From Stenocarpella maydis (lineage: Eukaryota; Ascomycota; Sordariomycetes; Diaporthales; Diaporthaceae): 64,000 nt of DNA. How positions within the stretch are numbered: the first letter of the stretch is position 1; each line of letters opens with the position of its first letter. The stretch is taken from contig NQMI01000158.1 of assembly GCA_002270565.1 (NCBI GenBank), positions 34,705 to 98,704 of the forward strand. Direction: 5' to 3'. The notes under the pieces were generated by a model. That model did not search any database and had not been told where the DNA came from. It saw only the letters and a program-made list of their open reading frames with translations. The position numbers and the translations under genes are program-made. Of the stretch, positions 22,798 to 34,825 are shown one piece after another.

Positions 22798-24330
22798 GAG
22801 AAATAATTCCCGTGGGGCTTCATTCAGACACCACACGTTTGACTCGATCAGGCCGTCAGCGTTCCTGTACCTAATTAGACAACACTATGGGATGCTCAAC
22901 ACGTGCCGGCACCTTGAACGACAGCTTCTCCATATACGACGTCGGGCATGTGCTACGCTCCGTTCCATTTCACTTTTATCGTCCCATATCCTCTTTAGTA
23001 TGTTTAGTTTGACGACGATGCCAACTTCAACCTGTTGCTCCTACCCCGTAGGCGCCCTATTGTGCTACGGCCCGTTACGAACATCCACCTGGGACAATTC
23101 GCCTTTAGTGTGCGTCGATTTTTTGCTTATACTCCCTCACAAACACAAATCATGCCTCTATGCAATTTACATGCCGAACCAGGGAAACCAGACAGGAATT
23201 GAGACGTTCACTTATTAGCCATGAAGATCCCCCACAACCACAATACCCCGGCCCCACAACACACCCTCTCACTGAGATAACTAATATCAGCCACGTGAGT
23301 TGCGCCGACATTACACCCGAAGTACCCTCCGCACTGGTGGCTGCGGACAGCCGACTCTAGAGCTTCTATAGCATAGTGTCAAAGCCATACCTAGCCGGGC
23401 GCTAGAGGGCCACCATAACCTTTGCTCCGTAATTAGACGGCCCAATGAAATGAGGCAGACCGTGCCGAATAAAAGGACCTGCCAGCGGTCATCCAGACTC
23501 ATGCCCATATCTATGATTTTCTGTGATGTATCGACAACCGAGGCCACAAACCCCCATGGAAACGAAGTACGGATAGATACACAGGTACCCAAGCGCAGGA
23601 AGGATACCTGTGCTAGTTTCTCAGCACGGCCGTGATACTGGCCGCTGTCAGCCCTGGCTCGGATGCTGCACCACTGCGCGACCAATGATTGTGCGCGATA
23701 CCAACGTGTGTGCAGTGCAAGTGGAGCTCATCGATCTGCAAGGCAGTCGGGGCCGCCACGGATTTCACCACTGACCCTCAGGCCCAAGGACATGACACAG
23801 TGTGCATGCATCCCCAAGAGCGACTGGACCCCAAAGTGCAACTGTGTAATAATCCGGATCCCTGCACCAGCCTGCAGGCAGACCCGTGGCCGTTCCTTTC
23901 TTTTATCTAGCACCTGTTTCCGAGCCCTTCTTCTCGCAACCCCTGACCGGGGGGGTTCCACCATTTCCCCCCAGCTCTGCCCACAGCCGAGAGAGAGAGA
24001 GAGGGAGAGCTCCGTCATCACCACATTCCGAGCTTCTCCTCCGCCCCGGGTGATCGAGTGAGAGACCCCGACTCCGGTTCTTCTTGTTGTGTGTATTGAA
24101 CAGGTCGTCTTTCAATGTCCTGACACCGACCGAGAGAGACTGCTCGCCGCTGCAGCGCGTCCCTAGAGCGGGGACGCTGTCCTTTTCCGGAACTGACGAC
24201 AGGTGCAACACAGCCGTAGACCCACACATCGCGTGCCGGGACGAGTTCAACGTCTGTCGGGTCCGCAACAAGGCCATCCGGAGTGTCAAGGCCTGAGCGG
24301 GCAGCTCATAATCCGGTTGAATCGCCCGTC
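22798..24330. other. Intergenic region
   Basis: About 1.5 kb. It has a short GA microsatellite around 23990-24006 and otherwise only short open frames. No gene or RNA is supported. It should hold the promoter of the sulfotransferase-like gene. Confidence 0.4.
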
Positions 24331-25369
24331 ATGGCCGGTGGTGAAGTGCGAGGGACACCGATCCTGGTGCGGGACGGCACCAACATCGACAGGCGGCAAT
24401 GCAGACGGGTCGTCCCGATGAAGGTATTGGTGCTGGGTCTCTGCCGCACGGGAACAACGTGTGAGTGCCCGAGATCGAAGCCGGCCACCGAGGTGGACTG
24501 GTCACGGCAGGGCGCGACTGGCTAACACGATGCTCGCCCAGCCGTCCGGACGGCCCTGAGGTCCCTGGGATACCTCGAGACATATCACATGCGCGCAGCC
24601 AGCACGGAGACGCCCCGCGACTGCGAGCTGTGGATGCAGGCCATCAAGGCCAAGTGGGACGGCGAGGGCAAGTTCGACAAGGAGGACTGGGACCAGCTGC
24701 TCGGCCACTGCCAGGCCGTGTGCGACCTGCCCGCCGCAGCATTCGCCCCGGAGCTGATAGCCGCGTATCCCAACGCCAAGGTCATCCTCACGATGCGGGA
24801 TCCCGAGTCCTGGCACAAGTAAGGCCTCGCAACCCACGCCATGTATGCCTCACCTCGGGGCGGGGGGGCCTCCAGCTGACACACACATGCACTCGCCCAG
24901 GTCCACTGCCAAGACCATCTACCAGGGCATCACAGACCCCTCCGCCCAGGTGGTCTCGCACTTCGACTGGGCCTTCTCGCTCTACCGCCCCATGCTGGTG
25001 GCCCTCTGGGACCGGCTGTTCGAGGGCGACTTTGAGAACCGCGGCGTCGACGTCTTCAAGAGGCACTACGACCAGGTCCGCCAGCTCGTGCCCAAGGAGC
25101 GCCTGCTCGAGTACGAGGTCAGCCAGGGCTGGGGCCCCCTGTGCGAGTTCCTGGGCGAGGAGGCGCCCGCGGCCCCGTTCCCCTTCACAAACACCATCCG
25201 CGACTTCCAGAGGGGGTTCCGGGGCCGCAACACGCGCAAGATAAGAGGCGCGATAATCCAGGCGGTCCTGCTGGTGCTCGCCATGGCGTGCATCTGGATC
25301 AGCTTTGGGTACATCGCGGAATGGACGGACGGCCTGAGGGCCGGCAGTGGTACCACCATTCCCCGCTGA
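24331..25369 (+). CDS. P-loop Sulfotransfer_4-like protein with C-terminal membrane anchor
   Basis: Predicted 291-residue protein. Exons 24331-24460, 24542-24818, 24901-25369, all in phase. The start is the upstream ATG because the frame GTPILVRDGTNIDRR...VVPM before the P-loop is a conserved lead-in in this family. The P-loop equivalent is VLVLGLCRTGTTS (5'-PSB motif). NAKVILTMRDPESWHKS is the region corresponding to the 3'-phosphate-binding (3'-PB) part of sulfotransferases. Near the C-terminus AIIQAVLLVLAMACIWISFGY is a single membrane helix. These proteins are often mislabelled as NAD-dependent epimerases. The acceptor substrate is unknown. It lies 1.5 kb downstream of the ASST-like gene on the same strand, though the two families are unrelated in fold. 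Confidence 0.87.
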
Positions 25370-26880
25370 CCCGAGGAGAGGTGGGATATTATCGGAGAGT
25401 GGCTGTCTAAAAGTCCAAGTCACAAGAGTCCAGCAGCGAGGCGGCTTTCATCCAGGGATATAATAGGCGCCATCTATGGAACGAATGCTACTTATGCCCG
25501 ACTAATAACAGGTGAATCTCATTGTTTACATCTAGGATGGCTTTCTGGAGACAACATCCAAAGCCAGGGGCGTATTCGGCACGGATGATATGGGTAGCGT
25601 TGTTTTTGAGATGCAGTTTCTAACGATGCATGATATTTTCTTACCTGGGTATAGTTGATGTACTTTGTACCGCAGAAGGATGGTGTAGTTGAATATTGCC
25701 GTGAAGCAACTGCAGTGACGTTCCCTGCCTTGCCTGAGTATTGACCTCATTTCCTCTCGCGCTCTTCCTTCAGGTCACGACCGTCTGGGACCGCCAGGGG
25801 ACAAGAGTCGGTGGGGTCGAAGGCGGGCGCCCGCTGTGCACGTGTGCACGTACACGACGATGACGGACCCCAGAGTCCAGGCCGTGCAGGCTTGGACTGA
25901 GCCTTGCTTGAGTACACCAGGCAGCTCCCTGGCACGCGAATACTGCCCGCGTCGGCTACTGCCAGCCTCGATGCCAGTGTTTGTAGCATCGTGTGGCGCA
26001 TTGGTCATTGCTTCGTGGCGGAAGCCCAGGGATATGCCGCTGTTGTTCGATTTGCCGCGGGATGTAGGTCGCCCGTTCATAGCAGGTCTCCGTACAGCGG
26101 ATACGAGTGCATTAGCCCTAGGTTGGTCCAAGCTTGCCGGAGTGGTCGCGCTACGATGCTGTGGAAACAGAGAGGAACCCACACGATGAGGGTTGCCATT
26201 CCGAGTAGGTGGAACAAGTTTGCACTGGAACTCACTTCCTGATGTCAAAAGACGTGGGCGGTACCACTCTCACTTCCTGATGCCGCATATCTCTGTTACT
26301 TTGTATCTTGTGTTTGAGGAACCACGGCATTCACTCATGTGTTGTTGTTAGTCACTGCCCAGCTTGAACCTGTTACATAATTACAAGAAACCGCTCGTGA
26401 CAGCATGATACAAGTATTCTTTCCCGGTTCCACTGATACTGTCTGCTGATTGCCACATCATTGACCACGATGTTTGCGGGCCACACAACCCCCAGCCAAC
26501 AACCACAACAATATTAACTTGGACGCTGAGACGATGCGCCGCCGGGCTACAACCGAGCTGATGTCCATAAACATACGGCCACAGCATCCACACCTCAGAA
26601 CTGGTGAGCAGGACAACGAGGCCGACCAATCGACAGTGCTATTCTGTGTATGTTGCCTACCTAGGCAGCAGTACGTAATATGTCATGATATTAAAATAGT
26701 TTTAAAACACTTTTAATATAAGATAATTCAAACTTGACGATTTACAATTACTTGACTCGATAATTATATACCCAAGTTGTATTTATAGAAATATAAGCTT
26801 TGTATATATTTTCAAGGGGCATTTCACAGGGTAGAGAAAGGGAACCATGAAGCCTTCGGCCGTATTGTAGTTATTTAAAG
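25370..26880. other. Intergenic region, turning AT-rich to the right
   Basis: About 1.5 kb. A short direct repeat (CTCACTTCCTGATG) occurs twice near 26230-26281. From about 26690 base composition becomes AT-rich. Several open frames of 80-150 codons exist on both strands around 25.8-26.2 kb, but they overlap each other and have no family features. Confidence 0.35.
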
Positions 26881-27240
26881 CTATTCACTGCCTACTAGGG
26901 TCTCCGACTCCTCCCCAGTTGGGAGCTTCTGCAGGAAGTCAGCAATAACTTCGTACATGATTTTGTTTTCGTGTCCGGAACCATGAAATCTCTGCTCAAG
27001 TACACGGGTGATGCTACCACCATACCGCCTGTCTCAATTTAAGTTCAAGGACACAGTTTTGTTCGCAGGTTAGCTGCTACAAAATTAAGTGCCTGCTCGC
27101 CGTAAATGCGATTTAGAGTCCTGGAAGATTTTCGGATCTTGCGAGTGTCCAGGTGCAGAGCGTGCTCACGGCAACCATCGCATCGAAAGCCATACTCCCT
27201 GCCTGTTAAATCCGTCAGTGTTATTTTTCTAAAACTTTAA
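26881..27240 (-). pseudogene. Possible decayed coding fragment, family not recognised
   Basis: Two adjacent minus-strand frames look protein-like although they have no start codons. The first (about 27234-27044) contains GFRCDGCREHALHLDTRKIR and a run of further charged and hydrophobic residues to a stop. The second (about 27035-26881), in another frame, reads RVLEQRFHGSGHENKIMYEV, then DFLQKLPTGEES. Together they could be the C-terminal part of a broken gene. Frames of this length can also arise by chance, so this is a weak call. Confidence 0.2.
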
Positions 27241-27662
27241 ACGTCGATATGAAGCGCGCATTTTCCTATCTGTAAAACTGCTTTAGCACAAAAAATTGAT
27301 ATGGTTGTGGCTGTAAAAGTGTATCTGTTCGAATGGAGCACTCTATTCTAGCAGGGACTCTGACAAACTCACAAGCTCACATTCCCTTTATTCGCTGGAT
27401 TGTGACAAAAGCATATCAAAGGCACATCAAAGGTTTATGTAATTCGGTGTCCTTCATCAAGGATTCTTGAACTAAACCACTTCCGGGATGGCCATCGGCC
27501 GGCCTTTGAGCATTATTCTCAGTTCGTGTGTCGTCCAATTTTTGTGACCAACGGCGAGTACTTGGTCATGAGGTGACACCTGAATTTGCTCTTACTCTTT
27601 CTCCGCGTATAACAACCAGTTTTTCACTCGGGTTTCACCCAGAACTGGAGGATACCCTAAAC
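27241..27662. promoter_or_regulatory. Upstream region of the kinase gene
   Basis: About 420 bp without recognisable features. It probably contains the kinase promoter and 5' UTR. Confidence 0.3.
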
Positions 27663-30386
27663 ATGTCCAACGCTACATCCAATCCTCGTCCACCGGTGAG
27701 AGCAGGATGGTCAACGGCCCCCTTTACAAACTCCCGCCATCTACGCTCTTTTGCGCCACCCCAGTCAATTGTCCGTCCAGGTGCACCCGCACCTTTCAGT
27801 CTTCCTCCAAACGCCGGACCGGGCTTACTGGTATCGAGCTCGGAGGCAAGCAGCGCAGAGGGTGGAGATCCATATTGGGCAGAGTTAAAGGTACTCCTAC
27901 AAGAGACGTACGTGAGCGACTCCGGGGCTGGAGCACGGCTTACTTGCTAAAAAAAACCTCGCAGTTACTCCTATTTCGATGCCTTTGAACAAGGCTACGC
28001 CACACAATGGTTGCAACTTCGTAACACGACGTCCACAGAACAATTTGAGGCGCAATTTAGAAATGAGCCTGTCCCGAGGCAATCGACAGTGCCCCAGATC
28101 CAGACGGATGCGGTCACATGGCGTGAGCCCTATCGCGTGCTCCCAGAGCGGCGAGTCGGGGCCGAGATCGCTCAGCAGCTGGATCAGGAGCTTCAAGCCG
28201 GGATGCACCCGACGACCCGGGCGCTGGTGCCCCTGTGCATGCGGTACCTCAAGGTCCTGGGCGCAGGCAGCCAGGGGATGGCGGTTCTCTTCGAGATGAC
28301 TGAGCCTGACGGTACAACACGGAAGCTTGTCGCCAAATACGAAATAAGCAAGGACTCGGGCGGCGAAGATATGCTAATGGAGAAACACTGGATGTGGGTG
28401 AGTCAAATGGGGCAAGCACCTCAATCCATCGTGGTCGTGGAATGTCCTTCCGTGCTGGTGACGGCCCCTGTTCCGCGGTTTGGAGGTTGACCCTGAATAC
28501 TCTTTTCAGATGATGGTTGGTGCAAGGCATATGATACAACGACAGTTCATCCGTGGCTATGATGTTCTGGTCGAAGGGGAGGAATTCTATAACGACCCAC
28601 ACATGTACATTATGGAGTTCATGTTCGTGAGACGCCCCAGCTACCCCACCGAGCCTAAGACATCCTAACGGGCCTGGAAATTGGCTGTTCTGACTGCGAA
28701 GTAACAGGAAGCACGGCACTATCGACAAGGTTCTACGCAAGATATCGCGAAGCCAAAATATGATACGGTTGAAGAGCAGTGACTTGTGGAGAGTTTTGCT
28801 TTGCCGTGAGTGAAGAGCGCCACCAATTCCCGCTCAAAGACCTGACTTAACGGTAGTATTTCGGGCTTGTATCGCTATGGCCTACCCGGGGCATTGGAGG
28901 CACGGCTTAGATCCCGTGAGGGGCGATGCAGTGCCGCTTAGTGAGGAGTTGGTCCCCACGAGCCCAGTTGGGAGGCACATACCCCCATCAGACGCTGTAC
29001 TAGTCAACTTTGATATTAACTACAATAATGGTAAGTCATCTTTGGGGTCATTACGAGTTAATATGTACAGTTACATGCTGAGAAGGACGCCTTAGTGATG
29101 ATCGGGGATTACGACACTGATCCAGGGGTACACCCTCACGACGAGGTGCCCACCTTCAAGGTACGCATGCGTTTCCATCAAGTTCCAAGGTTGTCATGAA
29201 CTTCCCTTCGAACGACAACACACGGTGCCATCACATGACTAAGTAGCCCCGTGCACAATATCATTCGGGGCGGTCAAGTGTTGAACCCTGAATTCATAAG
29301 ATACATTTTGAAATAACTGGTAGAGGTTTTCGAGGAGCTTATGTGATGTAACGGGCTCCGATGACTCTCGACAAGCCCACTGATCTGTGTGCCTCTTGTC
29401 AATTCACCAACAGCCGTTGATATCCGTATGCTCCCCTCGGGTATCTGTTGGCTGCGACGTGCGCTACCATGGGTCCGAGCCGGAACTAACACGGAACGAG
29501 GATTCTGAAAATGTTGAGAGCCAGTTGAGCTGACAGATTCCAGGTGGGGGATTTGGGAATCGCCTACCAGTTCGACAATTACGACCGAAATCCATTGTGA
29601 GTGTCATCAGCCTCAGATTATTCTACCCCAAGAAGGCATACTCATTGCACACATAGTGCCCACGCAGTGTGCAGCAGAATGGCTGGAAATCCGGGCACCC
29701 ACACACCTGTAAGTCGTAATGATGATGTCTAGGTTTGTTGTAAAGCCTAGTACAACCGGATTGGAGTACTTAATAATTTAACCTAGGAACAATTCACCCG
29801 CACATGGGAGGCCTTCACGGACTGGGAAACCATGATGGCACAAGATGATACCGCTGGTAGATTTGGGTGGTGGACGAATTTGTATCAGATGGGAACGGTA
29901 AGAGATAACGGCCTTGCCAGCTGTCTACTCCCTGCCATGTATACTGACCAAATCTATGGCGTTATAGATTATGTGCAGCCTTATCACACAGAACATGTTT
30001 GACAAACCACCAGTATGTAGAAGACGAAGGATTTCCGGGTTACTGCAGGGCCAACCTGATTTCGACATCTTGACGGTAAGGACAGCCTTTTGGATTGTTT
30101 CCCGAAGCCCCACCTGCCGGCTAGAGCTTGAGATACTCCGGGTGGTTTCAGTACATGCTGCTGAATATTCTCGCAACAGTATGGAGGCTATGTCCTCGAC
30201 GAAACATTCGACCACTACGACAAGGACCTTCGCATGACAGTGGCTTGGATCATGGCGCACGCCCCTCGCAACCGGCCCAGCATGCTACAGTTGGAAACGG
30301 TCCTTATGAACGGGGTCAGGAAGGAATTTGGAGAAGAGAGAAGAACCTCGATCGCGGACCTTTTGGGAAGTCCTCCACCGATGTGA
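27663..30386 (+). CDS. Divergent protein kinase-like protein (11 exons)
   Basis: Predicted 552-residue kinase-fold protein. Exons: 27663-27907, 27965-28397, 28510-28626, 28712-28805, 28857-29030, 29096-29160, 29544-29596, 29657-29708, 29787-29897, 29968-30075, 30180-30386; every phase closes. Catalytic landmarks: glycine loop LGAGSQGMAVLF, lysine in KLVAKYE, hinge-like YIMEFM, FRACIAMAYPGHW, catalytic loop LVNFDINYNN (HRD replaced by NFD, but Asp and the +5 Asn kept), VGDLGIAYQF in place of DFG, THTPEQF (activation loop/APE region), and WIMAHAPRNRPSM near the end. An N-terminal tail of about 150 residues is Pro/Ser-rich. The exon 3/4 junction is uncertain: GTTCGT...ACAG would also close. Such kinases form large lineage-specific families in filamentous ascomycetes. 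Activity is plausible but unproven. Confidence 0.82.
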
Positions 30387-31590
30387 GTTGCCCTCAGCCC
30401 GCCACAGTATGACACTGAGGGAGGCTTGTCTGATTCATATACCGTGACGATGCCCAACCGGACTCTTTACTTTCCTCCATCTACATCACGATTAGACACC
30501 AGCATTGAAGCCAGGCTGCTGACGAGACTCAAGGCGCGACACCTTAGGTAGTACCGGCGGCCCAGTCACCTCCAATGATGTTCCAATAAGTGGTGGTCTG
30601 CGGCGCCGCAGGGCGCCCCCTAGTGATCGGAGCAACACCCGGAGAGATATTACTATGCCCAAATCAGCAGAGTAACCGCGTCATCCGGGGCCTTCGACAG
30701 GGTGTCAAAAGAGGCGCCGCGATAAGAGGCACTGGAGACTGGCTGGGCCTGCCTAGCCTGCCGGTGCGAATTGCGTGTTTTCAGCGCGCGATCAGGGCGA
30801 TGATCCCGGCGTTGGTGGGGGGGCGATGCTGGGGATGGCGGCGGCGGCCGCCGCCCATGATGGCAACGATCCGGCGGGAAGCATAGAGCAATTGGAAATT
30901 TGAATTTTATGATACACCTGCAAATCCTTATCCCGAGTTTCCTTTGTAGATCATGGTCGCGAACAGTTATTGCCCAGAGGGCTCACTGGAAGCATGGCCC
31001 TGTACATGAGAAGTATTTCACCGAGCTCTGACGTGTACTAGAATAGTTACGTGATCGAAGCTGAGGAAATGGTGAGGGAACGAGAAATATAGAGTGGGAG
31101 CGGGGCCGTAATGCCGCTTAAAGGTACCTAACTATATTCGTAGACTATACTGAAGAAGCGGGCTATTTTCAGATGGGAACTTTGAATGCAAAGTCTGTCC
31201 AAGGCCTTCTCGGACGAGGATCCTACTGCTGCTGGCTACCTAGGTAACTCGAGGCCATCATACCAGCCATCTGATGGGACGGCAAAAGGGTTTTGGGGGA
31301 CGGTGATGCCATGAGTATGGCATCACCGTTCCCTGCCGCCGGCTCTATATACAAAAAGGACAAACCCTTGTAAAACAACCACTTGTCCTGCTAGGGGACG
31401 GCCTCATGCTCATGAATCACATTGATAGAAGCTTTAAAGATATTGATTGAATTTGGATGTCCGGTCTATCTCGGGTGGTGACGAAAAAAATACCTGGATG
31501 GCGGCAACTGCAACAATACTGGCTCCAACATGCAGAATATCCTCTACTGCCATTAGAACTAGATAAAGGCTCCGAGCCCAGCTGTCACGA
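30387..31590. other. Intergenic region
   Basis: About 1.2 kb with no gene. It contains a strong hairpin (listed separately). Confidence 0.4.
31297..31332. repeat. Long perfect hairpin
   Basis: The arms ACGGTGATGCCAT and ATGGCATCACCGT (13 bp, perfect) are separated by the 4-nt loop GAGT. The stem continues outward by GGG/CCC with one bulged T. It could be the centre of a palindromic mobile element, a transcription-related structure, or chance; no gene is next to it. Confidence 0.8.
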
Positions 31591-31900
31591 TATAAGCATG
31601 TAGGGAGTGCCACAGGTGTAGCGTCACATTTTATACAACAGTTATGAGCCCGGCTCCTCTAGTCTAGCGGTTAGTTCCCCTAGCTAGCAATGATTAATAA
31701 GCCACTCTCTACTACCTTAGGAAGAGATTAGACTATCACCCTTAGTAAAGGATATAAGTTTAAGCTTTATAATAAATCTAATATTATAAAGAGGACCGAG
31801 AGTTATAGGAGCAAATTTGACTTAGCAGCTAAATCTAGGGGGTATATTATAATATAAGCATGTAGGGAGTGCTACAGGTATAGCATCACATTTTATGCAA
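31591..31900. repeat. Direct-repeat-flanked segment with tRNA-like A-box
   Basis: Copies of a nearly 50-bp sequence (starting TATAAGCATGTAGGGAGTGC) lie at 31591-31639 and 31853-31900. Most differences are C/T or G/A transitions, as expected after RIP. Between them, TAGTCTAGCGGTTAG at 31660-31674 resembles the internal A-box of a tRNA gene, but I do not see a convincing B-box or a clover-leaf. It may be a decayed tRNA-derived SINE or retroelement part. Confidence 0.45.
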
Positions 31901-33345
31901 TACCAAAATAGGCCCGATGTTACGATCCTTGGTCCAGACATAAGCTATATGTACGGTTGGAAGGAATATTCGAACAGAGAGTTCGAATATTAGCTGATCT
32001 TTTGATCTATGGCGTAGTGGCACCTTCCACCACGATCGTTACACCCGATACCTATAAGAATTAATACCAGCGGTAGTAAGCACTGGGTTAAGAATTTATG
32101 CTTAGAGTTTTTCTGATGAATTGTGCTATAAAATAGCATTCAGTTCAGCGTGTGTGTGTTTCGGCAGGGTCGCAGTATGGTGCTCTGAGGCGAATTGGGA
32201 CGATTGACAATGGTCTGGACAACTTTATATTAAATTAAGTTGGGCTTCCGTAAGCCCTCCTTATATACCCTCCGACATCGTCTCACCCCTGGGCACGCTG
32301 CGGTAGGCTCTGGTGCAAATTTGCAAATGCCGGAAAATTCGCCCTTCCAACACACCATCTTTGGTTCCAAGCAACTAGCCAACCATAGCCCTAGCAATGC
32401 CCAAATCAAGTACATATAAACTCCAGAAATCAAGCTATCCAATGCACTAAGTTATATACTTTTTGGGTAAGAAATAAGGGTAATGCAGAGGTCTGAATTA
32501 AGGTGCAAATGCAGGCCAAAATAATCGACTCACGGCCACCAAACTCATCTTGCGTCACGCACGCACTGGGCGTACTTAGCGAAAATCGCCTGACTCGCAA
32601 GTCTAGGGTAACTCCTTGCTAAAAAGTCTAGGGTAACTCCTTGCTGAGCGGTTCCGTTTAACAGTTTTAAATCTCAGTGCTTAAACAGAAGAATAAATAG
32701 GGTTAAAACGTTTTAACTGAGATATATAAACTGCTTACACTAGGTATATTAAAGCTATTAAGTATTATTAACATCTACCTTAAACATTCCTTAACTTTTA
32801 ATACCTAATAATATAATAACTAATTATAAAATATTTCATATAACTCTACTTAACTCCTAAAATTAGTATAAAGAATGTAATATATGAAAGTAGTTGAGCC
32901 CTCTTTAGCAGCTAGTTTCGGGTGTAGTTTTCTTTATACTAGGGGCTTAACTGATCGGAAAACCCGCTGGAAACTTCATGGCCCTTGATACTACTGAGTT
33001 CCCCACTCATGGGCGATCTGGTTAGTCTTTCGCTGGTGCGGTTTCACGGGCAGGGGTAGGCGTTTAGCATCATAGCCTGATTTGTAATTTGCCGAGGTAC
33101 TTCGATACAGGGGCAACCTGGGACAGCATTCTCGAATAGTCTAGCTACGATGAAAGCAATGGCTATAACTCGTCCTGCCCCTTGCCCAACCCATAGTGGC
33201 TCACTAACTAATGAATGCGGCTGCAATCCTACCATTAATTCCGAAGAGTCTTCGTCCTAATCCGCCCATAGTTTTTGGTTTTTGAAGCCTAACCGTTGAG
33301 CCCGAAGCCAGCATCATACAATTTCCCGCTCAAGGGACTCAGGAC
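31901..33345. other. AT-rich, gene-free region
   Basis: About 1.45 kb. From roughly 32,690 to 32,900 it is strongly AT-rich with many TA steps, as in RIP-degraded DNA. A 22-bp sequence is tandemly duplicated at 32599-32645 (listed separately). The last 400 bp should hold the promoter of the flavin oxidoreductase gene. Confidence 0.4.
32599..32645. repeat. Tandem duplication of a 22-bp unit
   Basis: The unit AAGTCTAGGGTAACTCCT plus TGCT occurs at 32599-32620 and again at 32624-32645, separated by AAA. The copies are identical, so the duplication is recent or a replication slip. Confidence 0.85.
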
Positions 33346-34825
33346 ATGATGACTCTAGAGATCTCGAAACCTTTCACGTTGCCTTCGGGTCTGGTGCTCC
33401 CGAACCGACTCGTCAAAGCAGCGATGGCTGAGGCAATGGCCGGCCCTGGCTCAGAATACCTGCCCAACGATGCCATGAACCGCTCGTATGGGGCCTGGGC
33501 TGACGGCGGCTGGGGCCTCATCCTAACGGGCAACGTTCAAGTCGACGTCAAGTACCTCGGCCAGCCGGGAGACACATCGATAATCGACAGCGAGGCCAAG
33601 CAGCTCGAGGCATGGAGGGCATGGGCAAAGGCCGTCAAGGGGCCCAAGGGCGCGACCCCGGCCATCGTGCAGCTCAACCACCCGGGCCGCCAGTCCCCCG
33701 CCGGGGCGGGAACCAAGGGCTTCTTCACCAAGAACGTGGCGCCGTCGCCCATCCCGCTGGACCTGGGCCCGGGGCTGCTCGCGAGGCTGGCCTCGGCGCT
33801 GGTGATGGGCACGCCGCGCGAGATGACGGTCGCGGACATCGAGGAGGTGGTGGCCCAGTTCGCGAGGGCGGCCAGGCTCAGCGCCGACGCGGGCTTCGAC
33901 GGCGTCGAGCTGCACGCCGCGCACGGGTACCTGCTCGCGCAGTTCCTGAGCCCCAAGTCGAACAAGAGGACGGACGCGTACGGCGGGAGCCCGCAGAAGT
34001 CGGCCAGGATCGTGGCTGATATCATCCGGGCGGCGCGCGCCGCCACGCCCAAGGGCTTCACGATTGGCATCAAGCTGAACAGCGTCGACCACCAGTCCGA
34101 GTCTGCCCTGAAGGACTGCATTGAGCAGCTGCGGGTAATTACGGAGGCTGGGGTTGACTTTTTGGAGGTGTCGGGCGGGTCATACGAGGATCCTGTGGTG
34201 AGTGTGGTGCCAACTCCCTTCAAATTTGTGACCGGATCTCTCCAGGTCTCAGCCTCGCTCATATCTGGGCCAAGGCCTGACTTTCGCTGCCCTGCGCACT
34301 TGTAAACCTTTGCGCAATGCAGGGTATACACAAAAGGATCTTCTCGACTGACATCCGCTAGATGATAAGTGGCGGCAAAGAATTCCAAGAAAAGTCAGAC
34401 AGGACCAAAGCTCGCGAGGCGTTCTTCCTGGAATTCGCAAAGGCCATCCGCGGCAAGTTCGCCGACGTCCCTCTCATGGTCACCGGCGGATTCCGTACCC
34501 GCCTGGGAATGGAGGCTGCGGTGGCAGAGGGCGGCTGTGACTTGGTTGGCATCGGCCGGCCAGCGGTTGTGAATCCCAAGTTGCCCAGCAACATCATCTT
34601 CAACAAGGAGGTCAGCGACCACGATGCAAAGCTATATCTGAAGAAGATCCAACCGCCGTGGATCGCCAAATTCATCTCGCCTGCTGTTGGTGCTGGCGCT
34701 GAAACCGTGAGTTTGAGACACATTGCTTGATGTGCAATTTTATCCACTTCGTAAATCATGGCGCTAATTTTTCTTTCTCACAGGGCTATTATGGCGCACA
34801 GATACCCAAGATGGCTCAGTTATAG
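33346..34825 (+). CDS. Old Yellow Enzyme family NADH:flavin oxidoreductase
   Basis: Predicted 412-residue FMN enzyme. Exons 33346-34197, 34362-34706, 34784-34825; introns are phase 0. The N-terminus has [16 protein letters not shown], the usual entry to the (beta/alpha)8 barrel. LNHPGRQSP marks strand 3. [17 protein letters not shown] followed by [10 protein letters not shown] is the family signature that carries the substrate- and flavin-binding residues. VTGGFRTR and LVGIGRPAV bind the FMN phosphate. OYE-type enzymes reduce activated C=C bonds; the substrate here is unknown. The last exon encodes only [13 protein letters not shown] and is easily missed. An alternative start one codon downstream is possible (MM at the N-terminus). 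Confidence 0.93.

Noticed and set aside
25775..26248. Open frames of 110-157 codons on both strands near 26 kb
   Set aside because: Overlapping, no splice continuation, no family feature, no codon bias like the neighbours.
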